Position numbers and translations under genes: made by a program. This document shows, in pieces, positions 27,134 to 35,862 of a stretch of 64,000 bases of DNA. Below the pieces are notes generated by a model, which searched no databases, had not been told where the DNA came from, and was given only the letters and a program-made list of their open reading frames with translations. Position 1 is the stretch's first letter. Each line of letters opens with the position of its first letter. This DNA is from Bacteroidota bacterium (lineage in GTDB: Bacteria; Bacteroidota; Ignavibacteria; Kryptoniales; JAKASW01), in assembly GCA_021789975.1 (NCBI GenBank), contig JAJYIT010000005.1:1-64000 (forward strand). The letters are read 5' to 3'.

Positions 27134-29998
27134 CTATTTTGTGCTTCGTAAGTAATCCGTTTTGCCGAAAGGGGCAGAGAACGCCTTTCTAACATCAATA
27201 CTCGCTACGGAGATTTGCGGAATATGGAATTCCACGAGAGCATCAACGTTACCGGTGCCGGCGGCGTTTGCGAATCCACCACCAGGCAAGACACATTCGA
27301 GCGTGTCATAGGATTGAGAAATCGGTATCTCAGAAAAGGCTTTGAAGAACGATCCGTTCCAAACCTGCAAGTCGCCCGAGTGGCTTGTGCTATAAACTAT
27401 TCTTATTTCGTAGTTGGCATGTCTGTCCAACCCATTTATCCAAAAGCGAGGTCCGCCCGTGAGAGTTGAGTAGGTTCCTATTCGGAATGTCATCCCGTTC
27501 TCCGTTTGCGGAGCGGACCACTGACCGTTGTAGTAGAATGAGACACCAGGATCGTGGTCGTACTCATTATTATCTATGTATGCAATTCCGCCATAACGGA
27601 GCTTACCAGTTTCTCCGGCAGTGACCCCACTCCATCCGTACCCGATCTTCCCTCTCGGTGGCAATGGGGTTGGAGCGACTTGCCCTTGCATGATGAGCCT
27701 CGGTTTACCGTCGACTGGGATAAACATTTCGCGTTGTGTCAGACCCAGAGTCGTGAAGCGAATGAAGTATGTGTCGTGTTCAGCGTTGTCTGGAACAGCC
27801 AGATCGAACCAGAATTTTCGCTGTTCTCCAGGCAACAGTGTGTAAGGCTTTCGCACGGATGTTGTCTCCTGACTCCATTGACTCGGCAAAGTCATGGTCA
27901 AGGTATCATGGATGGCTGTGCTCAAAGCATTAAACAATGTGACCGACACTTTTTGCCTGCTTCCGGTTAACACGTATCTGGTCGACTCGCCGGGATGGAG
28001 GATCGGGAAAGTGTTGTTGGACATTACCAGCGCGCCATAATTTCTGATCGTGGGCAGGTGAAGGATGATGTGATCGCCTCTCTTGTCGGGTCTTATGACA
28101 CACAAATTGTGGTTGTCGAAAAAAACCACGAACCTCCTCCTCATGCTTGAGGGAAGTTTCAGCTCCACATGTTCTGCGATGCTCCCCTTCTTGCTGCCGA
28201 GGATTAGGAACAGTGTGTGTGCGTATGGTCCTTTTGTCTGATAACGTTCCAGGATGTAGCTGCTTGGTAAATTGCGAACGGTCATCGGCATTTTTATGTT
28301 TTCTTGCACCAGCAACGGCAAAATCTTTGAGAGAAAAGATAGACCTCCAGGGATTATGTAGTGAAGTCCTTTACCTACATGTCTTACGATCAAGGCAGGT
28401 TTTCCGCTTGGCCATCTCGCGAAGATGATATCTCTCGGTTTAGCTTTCAATTCAAACCCGCTGGCTATCAGTCCCTTTTCGCTCGATAAGGTCGGTATCC
28501 GAGATGAGAAACGTATTGTGTCATCAACGTAGTGAGTGTAATTACACTGCAGCAATTTCTGATAGCCCGGCGAGATTTGATTCTCGCCTTTTCCTACTGT
28601 GTACTTCGCCAATGTGAAATCGAAATCTTCATTCGGACTAGGAATAATGTCCGTCTTCGGATCAAGCACAGAAATCAACGTACCGCCACCTTTCACGAAC
28701 CTGGTTATCGAAGATGTCTGTTCCTCTGACAATCCGATCGGCAAAGGTACTATCCAGATTTTGCTACGAACGTTTGCAAGATTTGTCGCAAACGCTTGTG
28801 GAATGTGTGCCACCGTGAGAGGCGTCCACGCCATGTTGACGAAAGTCGTTCCGCCCAGGTAAGTCTCCCGGGGAATAACCGTGGTTACATCGCCTACCAG
28901 TTTCGAGCCAGCATAATACGGGACATACCTTTGAACATTCAGAACTCCTTTGCACCAAGCTGCCCACCGCCAAAATGCATTTTTATGTGTAATAATATCG
29001 TAGCCGTTAAAGAGATCGAGGTAATTGAAAAAGTGAATGCCGTAGGTTGTTGCGGTAAGCAAGACGCCCTGCGAAACCCTGTACGCCTGATCTTTCGGTA
29101 TGGCGTGTTCTCCGTATCCATTCATGTAATGTGTGTGAACTATAGTTTTCACTTGGTTCGAAAGCCCCTGAACAAAATCGGTGAGACCACGAAATCCCTC
29201 CATCTCCCGATAGTTCGACAGGAAGTAGCTGAATTCGGAAAAATTTCCAATATAGAACTGCACATTTTCGATATTTACTTTACCGGAGTGAACATGATCC
29301 AGGATCGTTCTGACTACCGAAGGAAAAGGTCCGTTCGGAAAATCCATTACTTTCAGACCCGGTTTGATCCGTACTGCAGCCTCCGCCAAATCTGAAAACC
29401 GCTCGGTATTGAGATTAGGCGATCTGGATTCCACCGGGGGTACAAAGCCTTTGAACGCAGGATAGTTCTTAAATCTTGTTATTACGTCTTCAGTAATATC
29501 TTTCAGGTAATCGAAGTACTTTTCATGGGACAATCCCGCAGGCACCACGGCTAAGCCGAGATACCCTGACATATGGTGGACTTCACATTCATCAAGAAAG
29601 TCTCTTACAGGTGTATGGCCGAGCCAGAGCTTAACCTGATGTTTCAGTTTCGGATTGTCATTCGGGTACACAGGACCGGTATTTCGATACACGTATGCAT
29701 ACGTCATCATGTTTATCCCGACTTGCTCTAACCTCGTAAAGAGCTTTTCCCTCATCCCGCTTGTTGATATATCCCAGGCTGGCCGTGAGCGAGGCCCATC
29801 CTTTGGAGCCGATCCCCAATAGAACGATCCGATATAGTAAGGTGGCACAGGAAGTTTTGAACTGGCGTGAATTTCCTCGATGCGGTGGCCACCAGGTGCA
29901 GGAGAAGTCGGCGAGATAACACTTAAATCTTGCGAAGCAACGGAGTTAGAAGCAGCCATGAGAATTAGGCCCAAAAATAATGACGCCATCACGTTCAT
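27134..29998 (-). CDS. Large secreted glycosidase-like protein of unknown specificity
   Basis: A 954-aa exported protein (signal MNVMASLFLGLILMAASNSV). Residues ~50-330 look like a TIM barrel (PPYYIGSFYWG, VGINMMTYAYVYRN, GYLGLAVVPAGL, KGFVPPVESRSP, LKVMDFPNGPF, VNIENVQFYIGN). A class I amidotransferase-like domain follows (KIWIVPLPIGLSEEQ, FVKGGGTLISVLDP), as in GH42-type galactosidases and in the neighbour at 23456-25657. The C-terminal ~250 residues are beta-rich, possibly a carbohydrate-binding module (GVSFYYNGQWSAPQ, FWINGLDRHANYEIRI). No T9SS sorting domain is present. It begins 8 bp after the RraA-like gene. I cannot assign a GH family; PPVESR may include a catalytic Glu. Confidence 0.75.
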   Translation of the reverse strand: MNVMASLFLGLILMAASNSVASQDLSVISPTSPAPGGHRIEEIHASSKLPVPPYYIGSFYWGSAPKDGPRSRPAWDISTSGMREKLFTRLEQVGINMMTYAYVYRNTGPVYPNDNPKLKHQVKLWLGHTPVRDFLDECEVHHMSGYLGLAVVPAGLSHEKYFDYLKDITEDVITRFKNYPAFKGFVPPVESRSPNLNTERFSDLAEAAVRIKPGLKVMDFPNGPFPSVVRTILDHVHSGKVNIENVQFYIGNFSEFSYFLSNYREMEGFRGLTDFVQGLSNQVKTIVHTHYMNGYGEHAIPKDQAYRVSQGVLLTATTYGIHFFNYLDLFNGYDIITHKNAFWRWAAWCKGVLNVQRYVPYYAGSKLVGDVTTVIPRETYLGGTTFVNMAWTPLTVAHIPQAFATNLANVRSKIWIVPLPIGLSEEQTSSITRFVKGGGTLISVLDPKTDIIPSPNEDFDFTLAKYTVGKGENQISPGYQKLLQCNYTHYVDDTIRFSSRIPTLSSEKGLIASGFELKAKPRDIIFARWPSGKPALIVRHVGKGLHYIIPGGLSFLSKILPLLVQENIKMPMTVRNLPSSYILERYQTKGPYAHTLFLILGSKKGSIAEHVELKLPSSMRRRFVVFFDNHNLCVIRPDKRGDHIILHLPTIRNYGALVMSNNTFPILHPGESTRYVLTGSRQKVSVTLFNALSTAIHDTLTMTLPSQWSQETTSVRKPYTLLPGEQRKFWFDLAVPDNAEHDTYFIRFTTLGLTQREMFIPVDGKPRLIMQGQVAPTPLPPRGKIGYGWSGVTAGETGKLRYGGIAYIDNNEYDHDPGVSFYYNGQWSAPQTENGMTFRIGTYSTLTGGPRFWINGLDRHANYEIRIVYSTSHSGDLQVWNGSFFKAFSEIPISQSYDTLECVLPGGGFANAAGTGNVDALVEFHIPQISVASIDVRKAFSAPFGKTDYLRSTK

Positions 29999-30006
29999 CG
30001 TGGATT

Positions 30007-30675
30007 TCAGAGGACCTGGTATTTCTTCCAGACTTCAGCCATAGTTCGACCCTCAGCTAATTCCTTTCGAACGACGTTCTCTGTACTTATTCTCTCGATC
30101 ACCTTTTCTACTACTTCTTTCTCGAGATCTCTTGGAATTACCACCGTTCCGTCAAAGTCAGCAAAGACAAGATCAGCTGGAGAAATACGAACGCCACCGA
30201 TAATAATTGGAATATTGTAGCTGGTAACTCTTGCTCTTCCGGTTGTATCGATCGGTGAAGGTCCCCATGCGAAAGTGGGAAACTTCATTCCTATCAATTT
30301 CCTGACATCGCGGCTGTAACCGTTGACGATCGCGCCTCTGCTCTTTCTGGCGCGCAGTGCGGTGGCGGTTAGTTCGCCCATGATTCCGACATCGAACGTG
30401 TCGCTGCCCGTTGTGACAAGTATGGAATCGGGGGGAAGAGAGTCTATGCATTTTATAACCGCATCGTACGGTTCATCCTCGTTGTCGTCCTTCTCATTGA
30501 GAAGCGTAACTGCCCTTCCGATAGCAACGAAGGTGCTCTCAAGAGGGTGGATTCTTGAATGTGGGGAGACAACCTGGAAACGCTCCCCCAACTCATCCAA
30601 CACGTCGGAAAAGGCAGCCGCATATGCGTGTGCTTCAAGGTAAGAGAACAGTTCCGAATCAGATTCAAAGTTCAT
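30007..30675 (-). CDS. RraA-family protein (HMG-aldolase-like)
   Basis: A 222-aa member of the RraA/4-hydroxy-4-methyl-2-oxoglutarate aldolase family. Enzymes of this fold cleave or decarboxylate 4-carboxy-4-hydroxy-2-oxo acids in a divalent-metal-dependent way; others in the family have no known activity. The ATG at 30675 follows GAGGATTGAAA; the open frame extends to 30708 without a better start. Diagnostic stretches are FSDVLDELG, RGAIVNGYSRDVRKL (the Arg-Asp pair) and PADLVFADFDGTVVIP. The name RraA (RNase E inhibitor) should not be transferred: here the gene sits among sugar and acid catabolism genes, so an aldolase or lyase role towards pyruvate is more likely. Confidence 0.85.
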   Translation of the reverse strand: MNFESDSELFSYLEAHAYAAAFSDVLDELGERFQVVSPHSRIHPLESTFVAIGRAVTLLNEKDDNEDEPYDAVIKCIDSLPPDSILVTTGSDTFDVGIMGELTATALRARKSRGAIVNGYSRDVRKLIGMKFPTFAWGPSPIDTTGRARVTSYNIPIIIGGVRISPADLVFADFDGTVVIPRDLEKEVVEKVIERISTENVVRKELAEGRTMAEVWKKYQVL

Positions 30676-31035
30676 TTTCAATCCTCGGGATAATTTCGAT
30701 AGTATCAACTAGCAGACATCAGAAGCTCGGGACAAGATGGCAGCCCCGCTTGGGCCAGTGTTCCGATTGAAAATAATGTCCTGGCACAGCTTCGCCACCT
30801 CACTCACAGCGTATCACATCGTGAAACAGTATCTCGTATTCAAGTTACGACATCCCTTGCCCTATGTCAAGAGAAAATCGATTTCCCCCACAGCACCTTC
30901 ATTCCAGATGCCGAATAACACAAAACACTGCGATGAATAATGAAATGCTATTCCAATTTTTCTGAAAAGAGATGTCGCTATCAGTTCCAACGCATTTCAG
31001 ACGCGGTTCTCTTCTCAAGTCCGGCGACGGTGGGC
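30676..31035. other. Intergenic gap in the minus-strand array
   Basis: 360 bp without a gene. It separates the VOC protein from the RraA-like gene and could hold an internal promoter or processing site. I saw no clear -35/-10 pair, terminator hairpin or conserved element. Confidence 0.5.
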
Positions 31036-31422
31036 TCACCACTTTGCTGTTCCAAATCTTTGCACAAAGTGGAGTAAATTCCCTTCAGGGTCCTTGAAAA
31101 AAGCCAGCTTCATCTCTTCGTTTCTCACGGTCATCTCCGGAATCAGATTCTCTCCCCGCCTCGTCAGCCTTTCACAATCTCCCTCGAAATCGTCGGTGAA
31201 GATTGCCAGATGTCGAAGACCAGAATTCAGATTTTCGACCGGCAAAGTTGCCTTTGTAGCTGGATACACTTCAATCATCCCGCCGCCTGGAAAGCGAAGA
31301 AAGTAGGTCGACCTTTCGTTTATGGAGTGAACGACTTCACACCCGATGACCGAAGTATACCACGCTACCAACTTCTCAGGATTTACTGCGCAAAGCCCTA
31401 TGTGCTCTATGCCTTTTATCAT
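31036..31422 (-). CDS. VOC (glyoxalase/bleomycin-resistance fold) family protein
   Basis: A 128-aa single vicinal-oxygen-chelate domain protein with two beta-alpha-beta-beta-beta modules. Putative metal ligands are the His in IEHIGLC, the Glu in MIEVYP, the His in LRHLAIF and the Glu in DPEGNLLHFVQ. That full set suggests a metal-dependent enzyme such as an epimerase, lyase or dioxygenase-like activity rather than a binding protein. It lies 73 bp downstream of the Gfo/Idh/MocA gene in the same direction and probably takes part in the same catabolic pathway. The ribosome binding site is weak. The substrate is unknown. Confidence 0.85.
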   Translation of the reverse strand: MIKGIEHIGLCAVNPEKLVAWYTSVIGCEVVHSINERSTYFLRFPGGGMIEVYPATKATLPVENLNSGLRHLAIFTDDFEGDCERLTRRGENLIPEMTVRNEEMKLAFFKDPEGNLLHFVQRFGTAKW

Positions 31423-31495
31423 CGGTTCGCGTTATAACTATATCGTACTTCCCATCAATCGTTGGGACTCGTGACGGCTCCAGTCCTGATCATGA

Positions 31496-32512
31496 TCACG
31501 CCACATTCTCCGGTTTTCCCGAAGTGAGCGATCGATGAATTGCATCCAGTATGGCCGTTACACGACGACCATCTTTGGCAGTCACATAGGTCTCCCTGTT
31601 CTCCGTTATCGCATCGATGAAACTGTACATACAGGATGGCAACGCACCCTGCCATTTGTCGAAGACTCTATAATTCAGAAGAGTCCGCGGATAGGTGTAG
31701 GCTTCTTTCTCTGCCAGCTCAATGGCTTCTGCTTTTCTGTCGGAGAAAACATGTCCCTCTGTCCCAACGACTTCCATGAATGAGTCAGGCATGTAGGGAC
31801 TCTTGTTGGAATAAATCCAAGCTGATTCAAACGTGGCGAAGAAGCCATTTTTGAATCTCACCTGAGCCTGAATGGCATCATATGTATCGATCCCACGTTT
31901 CTTCAAAACCTGCTTCGCTCCGCTCGCATATACTTCATCGCCGTCGCTATCGACCCACCAGCTGATGAGATCAATATCGTGTGAAGAGAGAAACCATGCG
32001 GAGGTGCTTTTCCCTGACCAAGGCAGCCATTCTGTCGGAACAAGGATCGGATCACTCTTCTTAGCGTATCCCATCAGACACGTACCGATTTTCCCTGCCT
32101 TTATGTCGCTGTAGATTTTGTGGTAGACAGAGAGCCACCTGTGGTTGAACGAGACCTGGAATTTCTTCCCGGTTTCAGCAGCTACTTTTACGATCTCATC
32201 GGCTTCAAGAATATCTGTGGTCATGGGTTTCTCGACGAGCACGTGCTTACCGGCTCTTAAAGAATCCACCACCGGATTACGATGAGCCCAATCAGGAGTG
32301 TTTACATGCACAGCATCAATATCCCCGTGTTCAAGCATTTCTCTGTAATCGGTATAGTATTTAGTGATTCCCAATTCCCTTGCAACGGCAGCAGCTCGCT
32401 CGCCGTTCTTGTCGCAAACCGCTATCACTTCCACGCCGGGATGACGCTGCCACACCATGACAGCGTTCTTTCCCATGATGCCTGTTCCGACGACTCCGAT
32501 CTTGATCGTCAT
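31496..32512 (-). CDS. Gfo/Idh/MocA-family NAD(P)-dependent oxidoreductase
   Basis: Predicted cytoplasmic sugar, inositol or amino-sugar dehydrogenase, 338 aa. The ATG at 32512 is preceded by GGAG with good spacing; ATG 32524 and a longer frame to 32569 are alternatives. The Rossmann fold starts at IKIGVVGTGIMGKNA, followed by the family signature HVLVEKPMTT, whose Lys is the catalytic EKP lysine. The substrate domain includes SFNHRWLSVYHKI and FLSSHDIDLISWWVDS, the H-D-x-D motif with a catalytic His. A second, only distantly similar member lies at 38199-39221. The neighbours (Zn-alcohol dehydrogenase upstream, VOC downstream) suggest successive oxidation steps on one substrate. Confidence 0.92.
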   Translation of the reverse strand: MTIKIGVVGTGIMGKNAVMVWQRHPGVEVIAVCDKNGERAAAVARELGITKYYTDYREMLEHGDIDAVHVNTPDWAHRNPVVDSLRAGKHVLVEKPMTTDILEADEIVKVAAETGKKFQVSFNHRWLSVYHKIYSDIKAGKIGTCLMGYAKKSDPILVPTEWLPWSGKSTSAWFLSSHDIDLISWWVDSDGDEVYASGAKQVLKKRGIDTYDAIQAQVRFKNGFFATFESAWIYSNKSPYMPDSFMEVVGTEGHVFSDRKAEAIELAEKEAYTYPRTLLNYRVFDKWQGALPSCMYSFIDAITENRETYVTAKDGRRVTAILDAIHRSLTSGKPENVA

Positions 32513-32552
32513 CTTTTTCTCCATTACTCTCGCGTTTGAGTTTCCTGATCCT

Positions 32553-33584
32553 TCAAAAGACAAAAACATCCTTCAGTGATTCGCGGCTGCGCGGATTCTT
32601 GAACACCCCCTGCCAATCGTCGATCTTCCTCTTCCCTGTAACTATTTTGTCGTATGGAATGTATCCACCTTCGAGGAGTGCTAGGGACCTGTCCCAGGAC
32701 TCGAACTTCGTGGAGATATTGAAGAAGAATTTCACACCTTTCATCATGAGCTGCCTGTAGGGAAAATCAATCGTGTCGTTGTCTGAAAAGCCTATTGCTG
32801 TGAAGGTCCCAAGCTTCCTTATCAGATGTGCACCGACTGCCAGTGCCTGAGCTGACCCGGATGCGTCGATGAACACATCGGCACCGCGTCCATCCGTCAA
32901 CTCCATTACTGACACCACGACATCATTTGAACTAATACTTAGTACTTGATTGATGGCGGATAGATTTCTGGCTATCGCCATCTTGAATTCATTTCGGCCG
33001 ATAAGTATAACATGTCGCGCGCCCGCCTGTCTCGCAACCACTGCCGCCATGATCCCTATCGGTCCGGTTCCTGCAACGACCACTACATCGCCCACGGTAA
33101 TAATGTTGTTCAGAGCCACATCGCTGACCACATTTGCAAGAGGTTCGCATAAGACCGCCTCTTCCAATTGCAGCGATTCAGGCACGCGGTGGAGCAAACG
33201 GGTTTCGGGCCAACGCATGTAGGCGGCAAAAGCGCCGTCTATTCCCCAGCCGGGTGAACGTTTCGATGCACAAATCTGCGGATTTCCGGTCCTGCACAAG
33301 TAGCATTTGCCACATGCCATCGTGTGAGGTTCTCCGACGACCCGGTCGCCCACTTTCCAGTCTGCGACGTCTTTTCCCGTAGCGGCAATTGTACCTGAGA
33401 ATTCATGCCCAAGAATTACAGGCGGCCAGTACGGGAATTCATCATTGTATATATGAATGTCTGTCCCACAGATTCCGGCAGACTGAACTTTTATGAGGAC
33501 CTCGTTGTCTCCGATTTCGGGAACTGCGACTTCCTTTAACTCGAGATAGCCTTTCCCTTTCTGAGTCTTAACTAAAGCCTTCAT
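32553..33584 (-). CDS. Zinc-dependent alcohol/polyol dehydrogenase (MDR family)
   Basis: A 343-aa medium-chain dehydrogenase resembling sorbitol or threonine dehydrogenases, oxidising a secondary alcohol with NAD(P). The ATG at 33584 overlaps the stop of the M20 gene by four bases (ATGA), so translation is coupled. Catalytic zinc ligands are C39 (GICGTDIHIY) and H60-E61 (GHEFSG). The structural zinc site has four cysteines, C91, C94, C97 and C105 (CGKCYLCRTGNPQIC). The nucleotide-binding motif is VVVVAGTGPIGIMAA. The order in the transcript is aminotransferase, 2-hydroxyacid dehydrogenase, M20 hydrolase, this enzyme, Gfo/Idh/MocA. Confidence 0.93.
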   Translation of the reverse strand: MKALVKTQKGKGYLELKEVAVPEIGDNEVLIKVQSAGICGTDIHIYNDEFPYWPPVILGHEFSGTIAATGKDVADWKVGDRVVGEPHTMACGKCYLCRTGNPQICASKRSPGWGIDGAFAAYMRWPETRLLHRVPESLQLEEAVLCEPLANVVSDVALNNIITVGDVVVVAGTGPIGIMAAVVARQAGARHVILIGRNEFKMAIARNLSAINQVLSISSNDVVVSVMELTDGRGADVFIDASGSAQALAVGAHLIRKLGTFTAIGFSDNDTIDFPYRQLMMKGVKFFFNISTKFESWDRSLALLEGGYIPYDKIVTGKRKIDDWQGVFKNPRSRESLKDVFVF

Positions 33585-34867
33585 GGTACAGCGATATCCT
33601 CCAGCCCGCACCACCGGTCGATGAAATGGATCAGCGTCATCGCCATTTTTTGCATGTCGACAATCTTGATTTGCTCTTCGTTGGAGTGCGCATGCTTGAG
33701 GCTTCCGGCTCCCATGACAATGGTTGGAATTCCAAGCTGATTGTTATAGAACCATGCGTCGCAGGATGCAGTCATAGCGGACACCTCCGGTTCGAGACCC
33801 GATTTTCTCGACGCATCCTCCAAACATTTCACAAGCGGGTGGTCGATAGGAATTTCGTTCCCGTCACTTGCAAGCATGTCGAACTTCAATTCAAAATGTT
33901 CCCGAAGCCACTCGTCTCCTTGATTTCTTAGAGCGTCAGCCATGCCATCCTGAACTTCCTTCATGTGCACGTTGGGCAGAAAGCCGAACACGCCCTTGAC
34001 AGTCGCGGTTGCCGGGACAGTGGCTGGCCAATCACCGGCATTCATCTGACCAAAAGTCACCGGCATTGGATTCTCAAACTGATCGAACAGCGGATTCTTT
34101 CCGCGCGACCTAGCCAGCAAGTCTTCATGATACTTTTCAAGTGCACTCATCGCTTTCACGGCAAGCTTCAGCGCACTAACCACATCGGCAGATCTTCCAC
34201 TGTGACCAGGTTTTCCTATGCACGTGAGCGTGAACCAGACTGCTCCTCGAACAGCAGGAATGATCTTCAGCTCTGTCGGCTCCATGACGACAGCCACATC
34301 TGCTCTCGGAGGTTCCTGGATCGCGAACAACGTGCCGTTCCCGCCGTTCTCCTCTTCGATCACTATATCGACAGTTACCTTTCCCTTTGGTTTCAGTGCC
34401 AGCGCCTTGAGGGTTTTGAATGCAAGATAAATGGCGGCTATCTGTCCCTTGTCATCACATGCTCCACGACCGAACACGATGCCATTTTCAATCATCGGCT
34501 CGAAGGCGCCGACTTGATTCTTAGATGCCGGTACCACATCGCTGTGCGCGTTCAATGCCAGACTCCTGGCATTAGCGTCATGGCCGCCGAGAGTCAAACG
34601 AACATTTTGAGTGTCATGATAGCTTAGTTCGCTGATAAGCCATCTATATTCCTTATGCTGCTTAAACATCTCGGGAATCTGGACCAAATTGGCTTCGTTC
34701 ACAAGTTCGCGCATCTTGTCGCGAATGAACCTATTGACGGGACCTTCCTTCCCCCTTGTTGAGGGAAACCGGATGAGATCACAGAGAAACGCAGCGGCAT
34801 CTTCGGTAATCCTCGTAAGGACATCTTCAAGTCCAACATTTCCCGCAAGTAATTCTTTCTTACCCAT
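33581..34867 (-). CDS. M20-family metallohydrolase (ArgE/DapE-like)
   Basis: A 428-aa dizinc amidohydrolase or peptidase, likely deacylating an N-acyl amino acid or amino sugar acid. Metal and catalytic motifs are clear: ALNAHSDVVP (H108, D110), GRGACDDKG (D138), the general-base region IVIEEENGG (E171/E172), MEPTEL (E196) and HAHSNEEQI near the C-terminus. A lid/dimerisation domain with PGHSGRSADVVSA lies in the middle. It overlaps the preceding gene by 8 bp and the following gene by 4 bp, so it belongs to one operon with the aminotransferase and dehydrogenases. An N-acyl group on the imported substrate is therefore likely. It should not be called argE or dapE: biosynthesis genes are absent around it. 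Confidence 0.9.
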   Translation of the reverse strand: MGKKELLAGNVGLEDVLTRITEDAAAFLCDLIRFPSTRGKEGPVNRFIRDKMRELVNEANLVQIPEMFKQHKEYRWLISELSYHDTQNVRLTLGGHDANARSLALNAHSDVVPASKNQVGAFEPMIENGIVFGRGACDDKGQIAAIYLAFKTLKALALKPKGKVTVDIVIEEENGGNGTLFAIQEPPRADVAVVMEPTELKIIPAVRGAVWFTLTCIGKPGHSGRSADVVSALKLAVKAMSALEKYHEDLLARSRGKNPLFDQFENPMPVTFGQMNAGDWPATVPATATVKGVFGFLPNVHMKEVQDGMADALRNQGDEWLREHFELKFDMLASDGNEIPIDHPLVKCLEDASRKSGLEPEVSAMTASCDAWFYNNQLGIPTIVMGAGSLKHAHSNEEQIKIVDMQKMAMTLIHFIDRWCGLEDIAVP

Positions 34868-35843
34868 TCGCGCTTATCTTATTCAACGGAAACCTCGGAG
34901 GTTTACCTTTGACGTACCTTTCCACGTCTTCGATTATCTTTTTTCTTATTTCCCAAGCGGCATCCTCCGAGAACCAGCTGAGGTGAGGGGTCAGGATCAC
35001 GTTTTCCAATCCTATCAATTCAAAGTTCTCCTTGGGAGGTTCACTCTCAAAGACATCGATGCCCGCGCCGGCCATACGTCCTTCCCTGCAGGCATTAGCC
35101 AGGGCTTTCGCGTCAACGAGCGGGCCTCTGGCAGTATTGACCAGGACGGCATCTTTCTTCATCAGACTGAGTTCTCTCTCTCCAATTAAGTGACGCGTGC
35201 TGTCATCGAGCGAGCAATGGATACTTATCAGGTCGGCTTCCGATATTACTTTATCAAGTGGAAGTGTTTCAACCCTCAACTCTTTCTGCCGCTGTTTTGT
35301 CAAATAAGGATCGCAGACCAGGACTTCGAGTCCGAGGCTCCGCATTATCGTGAGAACCCGGCTTCCGATCCGTCCGCAACCTATCAGTCCTCCTTTCTTT
35401 CCGCGCACTCTTTTGACCCCTCCCATGCCGGAAAAATCCCATTCACCTTTCTTGATGGAGGAATTCATACTGTCAATTTGCTTTCCGAACTTGCGGTAGA
35501 CTGCAAGAAGCAGCATAACGGCCTGCTCCGCCACTTCATCCGCACAATAGTCGGGCACGTAACATACCTGGATTTCACGTTCCGTTGCAGCCGGGATATC
35601 AATGTTGTCATACCCGACCCCGTGCCTTATTATCAACTTGCATTTTTTCATCTCGTTGAGCACACTGCCGTTGATCTTAGCCATATTTACGATCACAACT
35701 TCGGCATCTGATAGGACACCAGCGAGATTAGCCGATGTGGCAGATTTCAACTGGTAAGACTTGAGTGCACCTCCTAGCGCCGCTATTTGCTTTTCTTCCC
35801 AATCTAGATCAGGCTCAATATAATCCGTAACGACAACTCTCAA
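34860..35843 (-). CDS. D-2-hydroxyacid dehydrogenase (PGDH-like)
   Basis: Predicted NAD-dependent D-2-hydroxyacid dehydrogenase of ~327 aa, without the regulatory ACT domain of true phosphoglycerate dehydrogenase. The frame is open to a GTG at 35918, but AGGAG lies just before 35843. A TTG there gives the family-typical N-terminus (RVVVTDYIEPDLDWEEKQI) and avoids a 56-bp overlap with the aminotransferase, so TTG 35843 is preferred. Features are IIRHGVGYDNIDI, the nucleotide motif KKGGLIGCGRIGSRV, the catalytic Arg in VNTARGPLVD, the Glu in GIDVFESEPP and the His in TPHLSWFSEDA. It probably oxidises or reduces an acid intermediate of the same pathway as the class III aminotransferase upstream. 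Confidence 0.9.
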   Translation of the reverse strand: MRVVVTDYIEPDLDWEEKQIAALGGALKSYQLKSATSANLAGVLSDAEVVIVNMAKINGSVLNEMKKCKLIIRHGVGYDNIDIPAATEREIQVCYVPDYCADEVAEQAVMLLLAVYRKFGKQIDSMNSSIKKGEWDFSGMGGVKRVRGKKGGLIGCGRIGSRVLTIMRSLGLEVLVCDPYLTKQRQKELRVETLPLDKVISEADLISIHCSLDDSTRHLIGERELSLMKKDAVLVNTARGPLVDAKALANACREGRMAGAGIDVFESEPPKENFELIGLENVILTPHLSWFSEDAAWEIRKKIIEDVERYVKGKPPRFPLNKISANG

Positions 35844-35862
35844 ATTAATGGAACTCCTTTTC

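Noticed and set aside
30676-31035. Sigma-54 promoter (TGGCAC near 30782), prompted by rpoN in the window
   Set aside because: The -12 element is not TTGC at the right spacing, and no enhancer-binding protein gene is nearby.
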